Of a stretch of DNA of 10,872 nucleotides, positions 1 to 4,473 are shown in pieces. The DNA lies in the NCBI GenBank assembly GCA_003451935.1, contig DMJA01000126.1:1-10872 (forward strand). The letters are read 5' to 3'. The translations under genes and the position numbers were made by a program. How positions within the stretch are numbered: the stretch's first letter is position 1; every line of letters begins with the position of its first letter. The notes under the pieces were generated by a model that saw only the letters and a list, made by a program, of their open reading frames with translations, searched no databases and was not told the DNA's origin. The stretch comes from Verrucomicrobiota bacterium. GTDB lineage: Bacteria; Verrucomicrobiota; Kiritimatiellia; CAIQIC01; Lenti-01.

Positions 1-1
1 G

Positions 2-355
2 GCCATGGACTTCTGGAGGAAAAAGTACCGCCGGCGGGACCGGCTGTTTTGCGACCTCGACGACTCCGCGCGGGTGCATGTCGAAGCGACCCAGCAGGAA
101 CGCCTCGCGGAGCAAAAGGCGGATCGGGAGGCCCAGGAATCCGCGCGGGAACGGCTCGAAGCCGCCCTCGTCCGGCTCTCGCCCGACGACCGCGCGGTCA
201 TCACCCTCGTCGAGCTCGAAGAACGCTCCATGGAGGACGCCGCCCGCCGGCTGGGTTGCGGCCTCTCCGCCGTCAAGGTCCGCGCCTTCCGCGCGCGGCG
301 ACGCCTGAAGGCCATTCTCGAAGATCTCCGGCCGGGAAAGGATGAACCATCATGA
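2..355 (+). CDS. ECF-type RNA polymerase sigma factor, C-terminal part (5' end outside window)
   Basis: This is the C-terminal end of a sigma-70 family, extracytoplasmic-function sigma factor, which would direct RNA polymerase to a small regulon. The frame is open to the left window edge. The first Met (position 5) sits in Arg/Lys-rich sequence (FWRKKYRRRD) that looks like the end of region 2, so the real start is upstream and most of region 2 is missing from view. Residues about 57-107, counted from that Met, form region 4: an L-x-P-D-D-R-A-V segment, then a helix-turn-helix with the pattern SMEDAARRLGCGLSAVKVRAFRARRRL, in which the recognition helix binds the -35 element. The middle stretch is rich in Glu/Arg/Ala, as ECF linkers often are. 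The TGA stop overlaps the next ATG (ATGA), which indicates translational coupling to the small membrane protein that follows. That arrangement is typical of a sigma/anti-sigma pair. Confidence 0.85.
   Translation, partial: AMDFWRKKYRRRDRLFCDLDDSARVHVEATQQERLAEQKADREAQESARERLEAALVRLSPDDRAVITLVELEERSMEDAARRLGCGLSAVKVRAFRARRRLKAILEDLRPGKDEPS
337..342 (+). promoter_or_regulatory. Ribosome binding site of the putative anti-sigma gene
   Basis: AAAGGA lies nine bases before the ATG at 352, inside the 3' end of the sigma gene. It supports ATG 352 over the out-of-frame ATG at 342, and it supports coupled translation. Confidence 0.5.
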
Positions 356-678
356 ACACGAAAAATCCAGAATTTTGGGACCAGCTCCGGACGGCCTACC
401 GTCCGGAGGCACCCGCGCTCGACACGGCCTCCATCATGGACGCCGTCCGCCGGGAGGCCGCCGCGAACCCCCTGCAACCCGCCAAGCCAGCCTTGACCGC
501 CGGCATCCCCCCGTGGGCATGCGTCGCGGCCGCCGCGCTGGCCATCTTCGCGGCCGGGTACGTCATCGGCCGCTCCGCCACGGTCGCCGACGGCCAGATC
601 AGCCAGGCGTGGATGCAAAGCGTCCAGCTCGAGGAATTCGAACAGACCTTCCTGGATGTGCCCGAGTCCGGCCTTTAA
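352..678 (+). CDS. Small single-pass membrane protein, putative anti-sigma factor
   Basis: The 108-aa product has a charged cytoplasmic N-terminus (about residues 1-52), one hydrophobic segment at about 53-73 (WACVAAAALAIFAAGYVIG) and a short, acidic outer tail (74-108). This topology, the ATGA overlap with the sigma gene and the downstream Spy/CnrX-like protein all point to an anti-sigma factor that holds the ECF sigma at the membrane. No HxxxCxxC zinc-binding anti-sigma motif is present, so it is not a classical ZAS-domain protein. In size and layout it resembles CnrY (about 95 aa) of the CnrYXH metal-response system, but I see no direct sequence match to CnrY. The assignment rests on context and topology. 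An unrelated small membrane protein is the alternative. Confidence 0.7.
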   Translation: MNTKNPEFWDQLRTAYRPEAPALDTASIMDAVRREAAANPLQPAKPALTAGIPPWACVAAAALAIFAAGYVIGRSATVADGQISQAWMQSVQLEEFEQTFLDVPESGL

Positions 679-680
679 AC

Positions 681-686
681 AAGGAG
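681..686 (+). promoter_or_regulatory. Ribosome binding site (AAGGAG) of the Spy/CnrX-like gene
   Basis: AAGGAG sits six bases before ATG 693. It fixes that start, although the frame is open much further upstream (to 342) as a shadow within the two preceding genes. Confidence 0.75.
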
Positions 687-692
687 AACGAC

Positions 693-1130
693 ATGAGAAA
701 GACCAAACTAACCCTCCTGTTGCTGGCCGCCCTGCTCGCCGGCGTGTGCATCGGATTCTTCGGCTACAGCGCCATCATCCAGGCCCGCATCCGCCGCTTT
801 TCCCAGATCCCCGGCAACCTGTCCGAACACATCACCGGAAAGCTGACCGAGCGCCTGAAGCTGGACGCCGGGCAGCAGGCGCAGGTCCGGGCGGTCGTGC
901 AATCCTACGATGGGCGCCTCAAGGAAGCCCGCGACCAGAGCCGCGCCACGCTGGATTCCCTCCTGGGCCAGATGCGGGCCGAAGTCGCCACCCATCTGAC
1001 CCCCGAACAGCGGGCCGAACACGAAAAACTGCTCCAGGAAATGGACCAGCTCCGTCGCGACAGCCGCGCCTTGCGGCGCGCCATGCAACCACCTCCGCCC
1101 GGCGCGGGCAACGCCGCAACGGCCAAGTAG
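693..1130 (+). CDS. Membrane-anchored periplasmic Spy/CpxP/CnrX-like protein (putative metal or envelope stress sensor)
   Basis: The product is 145 aa. A positively charged N-terminus (MRKTK) leads into a hydrophobic segment (about 7-29) without a clear cleavage site, so it is probably a signal anchor that leaves the rest in the periplasm. The remainder is predicted all-helical. It contains two LTxxQ-like motifs (LKLDAGQQ at about 55-62 and LTPEQRAEH at 102-110), the hallmark of the Spy/CpxP/ZraP/CnrX superfamily of periplasmic metal-sensing or chaperone proteins. A Pro-rich tail follows from 131. His46, His101, His110 and Met117 are possible metal ligands by analogy with CnrX, but this cannot be confirmed from sequence alone. 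The gene follows the putative anti-sigma gene after 14 bases. I infer that it is the periplasmic arm of the sigma/anti-sigma system, sensing metal or envelope damage. A plain Spy-like chaperone is the alternative. Confidence 0.72.
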   Translation: MRKTKLTLLLLAALLAGVCIGFFGYSAIIQARIRRFSQIPGNLSEHITGKLTERLKLDAGQQAQVRAVVQSYDGRLKEARDQSRATLDSLLGQMRAEVATHLTPEQRAEHEKLLQEMDQLRRDSRALRRAMQPPPPGAGNAATAK

Positions 1131-1157
1131 CGCTGGATTTTCCGGACGGCCCCGGCT

Positions 1158-2237
1158 ATGTTTCGGCCCATGATTTTCCTCCTTCGCCGTTTCTTGCCGG
1201 TCCTGTTGTGCGGACTGGCCACCCTGGGCCGCGCCGAACTGCCGCCCGCCGTCGCCGCGACGGCCAAGCCCTGTTGCACGGCCTCCGCGCCGCCTCCCGT
1301 TGCGCCGATCCTGCCCTCCGGATTTCTCGGCTGGACCAACGCCTACCGCCTCCAAAACGACCGTGCCGAGGCCGTCCTGGTCCCCGCCATCGGACGCCTC
1401 GTCCATTTCGCGCCGCCGCAAGGGGCCAGCCCCTTCCGGCTCGAATCCTCCCTGCAGGGGCAGGTGCCGGCGGAAGGCGAGCGTTTCTTCAACATCGGCG
1501 GCGACTGGTTCTGGCCCGTCTCCCAGGCCCGCTGGGCCTCCTTCTCGGACGATGGCAAGGACTGGCCCCCCCCCGCCCCCCTCGCCGACCGGCCGTGGAC
1601 CTGTTCCGCCTGGACCGACGCCGACGGGGCGCAGTGCGCGCGCTTCACCCGCGCCTATGGCCCACCGTTGAACCTCGAAGCCTCGCGGCTCTTCCGCCTG
1701 GCCTCCGGTTCCGCCGCCTTGGAAGTGCACCAGCGCATCGAACGCACCGCCCCCTCCGACATCCCCGTCGTCCTCTGGAACATCAGCCAAATCGCCCAAG
1801 CCGAGCAGATCGTGCTGCCCGTCGAGAAGACATCCAAGTTCCGCGGCGGCCTGAAGGCCCTGATGGGCCGCAAGCCCGGACGCAGGCAACTCGCGAATTG
1901 CGGCGAGGCCGCCACCTACCGCGTTTCGCCCGGCGCCGAAACCAAGCTGGGCTCCGATTCCCCGCGCGGCTGGATCGCGGCCGTCCGGGGAGCGGAAGTC
2001 ATCCTGGAATCCGTCACCAACACCGCGGTCGGCGACTACCCCGACGGCGGATGCGTCGTCGAAGTCTATTCCAACCATGGCCTGGGCTACTCCGAAATCG
2101 AAACCCTCAGCCCCGAGCTGCTCCTTGCCCCCGGCACCGTGCTGGAGAACATCCTCCGCATCGAGTTGGCCACGACGAAATCCCCGCTCGACGCCTGCCC
2201 GCTCGCCGCCGCCGTCCGCGCCCTCGCCGGCCCATAG
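1158..2237 (+). CDS. Secreted DUF4380-like protein (galactose mutarotase-like fold suspected)
   Basis: The 359-aa product begins with a hydrophobic signal peptide (about residues 1-26, ending ATLGRA). ATG at 1170, in frame and four codons later, is an equally possible start, and neither start has a strong ribosome binding site. The body matches what I know of DUF4380: W-x-N-x-Y-R-L-x-N with V-L-V-P-A-I-G-R-L-V-H-F (about 59-84), then F-F-N-I-G-G-D-x-F-W-P (110-120), Q-A-R-W (123-126), W-P-P-P (136-139), and later V-L-W-N-I-S-Q (205-211). The family occurs in PVC bacteria and Bacteroidota, often near carbohydrate enzymes, and has no assigned reaction. Its β-rich pattern suggests a mutarotase-like sugar-binding fold. 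A Cys-Cys pair at 39-40 in a Pro/Ala-rich region after the signal peptide is unusual. Only 27 bases separate it from the previous gene, so cotranscription with the sigma cluster is plausible. Confidence 0.65.
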   Translation: MFRPMIFLLRRFLPVLLCGLATLGRAELPPAVAATAKPCCTASAPPPVAPILPSGFLGWTNAYRLQNDRAEAVLVPAIGRLVHFAPPQGASPFRLESSLQGQVPAEGERFFNIGGDWFWPVSQARWASFSDDGKDWPPPAPLADRPWTCSAWTDADGAQCARFTRAYGPPLNLEASRLFRLASGSAALEVHQRIERTAPSDIPVVLWNISQIAQAEQIVLPVEKTSKFRGGLKALMGRKPGRRQLANCGEAATYRVSPGAETKLGSDSPRGWIAAVRGAEVILESVTNTAVGDYPDGGCVVEVYSNHGLGYSEIETLSPELLLAPGTVLENILRIELATTKSPLDACPLAAAVRALAGP

Positions 2238-2256
2238 TTTTCCACACCATGGAAAA
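2238..2256. terminator. Small inverted repeat between convergent genes (weak terminator candidate)
   Basis: TTTTCCA and TGGAAAA form a perfect 7-bp stem around a 5-base loop, directly after the stop of the DUF4380-like gene and before the convergent radical SAM gene ends at 2310. The A/T ends mean each strand would carry T residues next to the stem. The stem is short and AT-rich, so the call is tentative. The rest of 2257-2309 shows nothing recognisable. Confidence 0.3.
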
Positions 2257-2309
2257 TAGCCGAGTGCAGAGCCCGAGCCCCGGCAATCAAACAGATCGGG
2301 CGCGGAGCA

Positions 2310-3452
2310 TCAGAACGCGATCCAGGCGGCGGCCTTCCGGGCGAGCGCGCCGCGCAACCCCAGGCTTTCCAGGCTCCGCACCCGCCCCCCGTTTTTCCGC
2401 GCGGCGAGGATGCGCTTGGCCGCCACCGGGCCCATGCCCGGCACCCGCAACAGCTCCGCGCGGGCCGCGCGGTTCACATCGACGGGAAACCGCTCGGGAT
2501 GCCGGCGCGCCCAGAATTCCTTGGGATCGACATCGAGCGGCAGATTCCCCTGGTCATCGAACCCGATTTCGTCGGCGGCGAAGCCGTATTTGCGCATCAG
2601 GAAATCCGTCTGGTAGAGGCGGTGCTCGCGCGCCAGCAGCTCCGCATTGGTGGCGGAACTGGTCTCGCCGGGCAGCGAAGGATCGCCAAGCCCTCGCTGG
2701 TAGGCACTGAAGTAAATGCCGTGCAACCCCATGCGGCCATAGAGCCCGCCCATGTAGCGCACCACTTCGCGGTCCGTCTCGTCCGACGCGCCGACGACGA
2801 ATTGCGTGCTGGTTTTCACCCGCGCATAGGGCGCGCCGGACGCCGTCAGCGCCGCGATGCGCTTGAGCGGGGCGATGATGGACTGCAGGTAATTTTTTCG
2901 CGCGGTCAGCTTGGCAAAATGTTCTTCCCCCGCCGTCTCGATGTTCAGCGAAACCGCCGACGCCAGCGACAGCGCGCGGTCGATGGCCGCGTCCGACGCG
3001 CCCGGAATGATCTTGAGATGCAGGATGCCCCGGTAATGTTCGCGAAAGCGAAGGAGCTCCGCCGTCGCCAGCATCCGCGACATCGCCGCATCGGGATTTC
3101 CGCAGACGCCGCTGGTCAGGAAGAGGCCGAACACCTGCCCCGAATTCCAGTACGGCATGAAGGCGCGCACAATCTCCTCCGGCGTCAGCGAACAGCGCGG
3201 CGTCGAGTCGTGCCCCGCTCGGAGCGGGCAATATTTGCAGTCGTTTGCGCAGGCGTTCGACACCAGCGTCTTGAACATCAGCCCGCGGCCGCCGCTCTGG
3301 AGCGTCACCGGATAGAGCCACCGGTCGTCGAGCCCGCGCCGGCGGCTGTCGCCCGACCCGCACGAACAGGCGCACGACAAATCATACTGCGCGTCGGCCG
3401 ACAAAATCTGCAGCTTCTCTCGCAAATCGGGGGCTGTCCGAATGAGGGGCAT
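2310..3452 (-). CDS. Radical SAM protein with C-terminal helix-hairpin-helix, putative DNA modification/repair type
   Basis: With the start at 3452 the product is 380 aa. The opening (EKLQILSADAQYDLSC) matches the conserved N-terminus of the 'putative DNA modification/repair radical SAM protein' family (TIGR03916 type). The frame is open to 3686, but those extra 78 residues are low-complexity and lie in promoter sequence. The 4Fe-4S cluster motif CxxxCxxC is complete at Cys68, Cys72 and Cys75 (CANDCKYC). A further Cys cluster, C-A-C-S-C, lies at 27-31. A TIM-barrel-like region with LTSGV (112-116) follows, and the C-terminus (about 325-380) holds an HhH DNA-binding motif with V-P-G-M-G-P-V-A-A-K-R-I-L. 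The enzyme should use S-adenosylmethionine and a reduced cluster to form a 5'-deoxyadenosyl radical. Its substrate is unknown, and DNA is inferred from the HhH and from the family's usual link to a uracil-DNA-glycosylase-type partner. No such partner is in this window: the downstream neighbour is convergent. No ribosome binding site precedes the ATG, which fits the leaderless promoter next to it. Confidence 0.85.
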   Translation of the reverse strand: MPLIRTAPDLREKLQILSADAQYDLSCACSCGSGDSRRRGLDDRWLYPVTLQSGGRGLMFKTLVSNACANDCKYCPLRAGHDSTPRCSLTPEEIVRAFMPYWNSGQVFGLFLTSGVCGNPDAAMSRMLATAELLRFREHYRGILHLKIIPGASDAAIDRALSLASAVSLNIETAGEEHFAKLTARKNYLQSIIAPLKRIAALTASGAPYARVKTSTQFVVGASDETDREVVRYMGGLYGRMGLHGIYFSAYQRGLGDPSLPGETSSATNAELLAREHRLYQTDFLMRKYGFAADEIGFDDQGNLPLDVDPKEFWARRHPERFPVDVNRAARAELLRVPGMGPVAAKRILAARKNGGRVRSLESLGLRGALARKAAAWIAF

Positions 3453-3458
3453 GCTTGA

Positions 3459-3487
3459 AAGATAACTGAACTTTCGTTCTGCTTCAA
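3459..3487 (-). promoter_or_regulatory. σ70-type promoter of the radical SAM gene, probably leaderless
   Basis: Read on the minus strand, TTGAAG (3487-3482) and TATCTT (3464-3459) are separated by exactly 17 bases, with four of six consensus matches in each box. Only six bases lie between the -10 box and the ATG at 3452, so transcription would start at about the A of the ATG and give a leaderless mRNA. This agrees with the missing ribosome binding site and with the start chosen from protein family conservation. Confidence 0.55.
3468..3479. promoter_or_regulatory. GAAC-N4-GTTC dyad in the promoter spacer (possible LexA-like operator)
   Basis: A perfect 4+4 dyad (minus strand GAACGAAAGTTC) lies between the -35 and -10 boxes of the radical SAM promoter, where a bound repressor would block RNA polymerase. 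The GAAC-N4-GTTC core is the one known from Gram-positive-type LexA boxes, which would suit a DNA repair gene. One short match in a single promoter is weak evidence, and the identity of the regulator is inference. Confidence 0.35.
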
Positions 3488-3494
3488 GATTCGT

Positions 3495-3506
3495 CCAAAC
3501 GTTTGG
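3495..3506. promoter_or_regulatory. Perfect 12-bp palindrome CCAAACGTTTGG (operator candidate)
   Basis: This palindrome has no central gap and lies seven bases upstream of the radical SAM -35 box, within the 228-bp divergent intergenic region. Its position suits binding of a dimeric regulator. No known regulator motif is recognised. Confidence 0.35.
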
Positions 3507-3612
3507 CGTTGGCGGGCGCATCTGCGATTCGGGCACGTTCGGGTCATGTTGAGCGGAGGCGCACCGCGCCGACGTCGAAACATCTCGGCCTCTCCGCAAA
3601 ACTTCCACGCGA

Positions 3613-3641
3613 TTGACATCTTTGGACACGAGGGCTAGATT
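3613..3641 (+). promoter_or_regulatory. σ70-type promoter of the HTH-EIIA regulator gene
   Basis: A perfect -35 box, TTGACA (3613-3618), is followed after exactly 17 bases by TAGATT (3636-3641), which matches four of six bases of the -10 consensus. Transcription would begin near 3648, about 33 bases before the ATG at 3681, leaving room for the AAGAAAGG ribosome binding site at about 3666-3673. Confidence 0.65.
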
Positions 3642-3680
3642 TCTGTTGTAAAGATCGTTTCCCGAAAGAAAGGCCCCCCT

Positions 3681-4355
3681 ATGCAAATGACGGTCAAGGA
3701 TGCGGCAAAAGCCCTGAACGTGGCGGAGAAGACCGTTTACCGCTGGATCCAGTCAGGAGGACTCCCGGCCTATCGGGTGGCCGGACAATACCGGATCAAC
3801 CGCGCCATGCTCTTCGACTGGGCGACCTCCAAGCGCATCAATTTCTCGCCTACGGAGACCCCTAAAGAACCGGAGAACGCCCCTCTCCCGACGCTGGCCT
3901 ATGCCCTGCAGGAAGGCGGCATCCACTACCGCGTGGCCGGTGCGAACAAGACCGACATCCTCAACGCCTTGGTCGGCCTGCTCAAACTGCCGGACCACGT
4001 GAATCGGGATTTCCTCCTCCAAGCCCTGCTGGCCCGCGAGCAATTGCAATCCACCGGCGTGGGTGATGGCATCGCCCTGCCGCACGTGCGAAATCCCGCC
4101 GTGCTGGAAATCGCCACCCCGATGGTCTGCCTCTGCTTCCTCGAAGCCCCCATCGAATTCGACGCGCTGGATGGCAAGCCGGTCAAGGTGCTCTTCACCC
4201 CCCTCTCCCCCAATGTCCGCATCCACCTGCACCTGCTCTCGCGCATCTCCTTCGCCCTGCGCAATCCCAAGTTCAAGGCCCTTCTCGCCGCCGAAGGCCG
4301 CCGCGACGAACTCCTCGACGCCGCCCGGGAGCTGGATCCGGAATCCCCGGCCTGA
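3681..4355 (+). CDS. HTH domain fused to PTS EIIA (fructose/mannitol, PtsN type): sugar-responsive regulator
   Basis: The 224-aa product has two parts. Residues 3-55 form an excisionase/MerR-type winged helix-turn-helix (TVKDAAKALNVAEKTVYRWIQSGGLPAYRV, then Q-Y-R-I-N-R), a DNA-binding domain. After a Pro/Glu linker (56-69), residues about 70-220 form a PTS EIIA type-2 domain with the phosphorylatable His135 in G-I-A-L-P-H-V, preceded by STGVGDG. EIIA accepts a phosphoryl group from HPr-type proteins, so the fusion probably changes DNA binding with phosphorylation state and acts as a one-protein sensor of PTS or carbon/energy status, not as a sugar transporter. No EIIB or EIIC is nearby. Such HTH-EIIA fusions are common in PVC bacteria. 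ATG at 3687 is a possible alternative start two codons in. Its targets are unknown; the divergent radical SAM gene and the convergent GH57 gene are its neighbours. Confidence 0.88.
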   Translation: MQMTVKDAAKALNVAEKTVYRWIQSGGLPAYRVAGQYRINRAMLFDWATSKRINFSPTETPKEPENAPLPTLAYALQEGGIHYRVAGANKTDILNALVGLLKLPDHVNRDFLLQALLAREQLQSTGVGDGIALPHVRNPAVLEIATPMVCLCFLEAPIEFDALDGKPVKVLFTPLSPNVRIHLHLLSRISFALRNPKFKALLAAEGRRDELLDAARELDPESPA

Positions 4356-4378
4356 TTCTCCATCGGTTCGGAGCATCA

Positions 4379-4456
4379 AGCAGGAAAACAGGAAACAACA
4401 GGAACACAGGAAAAATCCGCCGATCCTGTTTTCCTGTTGTTTCCTGTTTTCCTGCT
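4379..4456. repeat. Long inverted repeat of CAGGAA units between convergent genes (terminator or dispersed repeat)
   Basis: Two 32-base arms (4379-4410 and 4425-4456) are reverse complements with a single mismatch (C4405 opposite T4430), separated by a 14-base loop. Each arm also contains four CAGG(A) units spaced 8, 10 and 8 bases apart. The element fills the 118-bp gap between the HTH-EIIA gene and the GH57 gene, which converge on it, so transcripts from both sides would fold into a very stable hairpin. A bidirectional terminator/RNA-stability element or a copy of a dispersed intergenic repeat is plausible. A TTTT run follows the right arm (4462-4465), but there is no long U tract. Confidence 0.8.
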
Positions 4457-4473
4457 GAAGATTTTCTTTGCCG

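Noticed and set aside
708..2078. A 456-codon minus-strand frame
   Set aside because: Gly/Ala-rich shadow opposite two plus-strand genes with signal peptide or anchor features; no domain or ribosome binding site.
656..2710. A 684-codon plus-strand frame across the Spy-like gene, the DUF4380-like gene and the radical SAM 3' end
   Set aside because: It is Arg/Pro-rich low-complexity translation out of frame with well-supported genes, and it runs through two gene boundaries and a convergent gene.
3453..3686. N-terminal extension of the radical SAM protein up to 3686
   Set aside because: The extra 78 residues do not resemble the family, overlap the regulator promoter, and lie upstream of a good -10/-35 pair placed just before the ATG at 3452.
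4379..4456. CRISPR-like array from the repeated CAGGAA units
   Set aside because: Units are 8-10 bases apart with no spacers of unique sequence, and they form one inverted pair, not a direct-repeat array.
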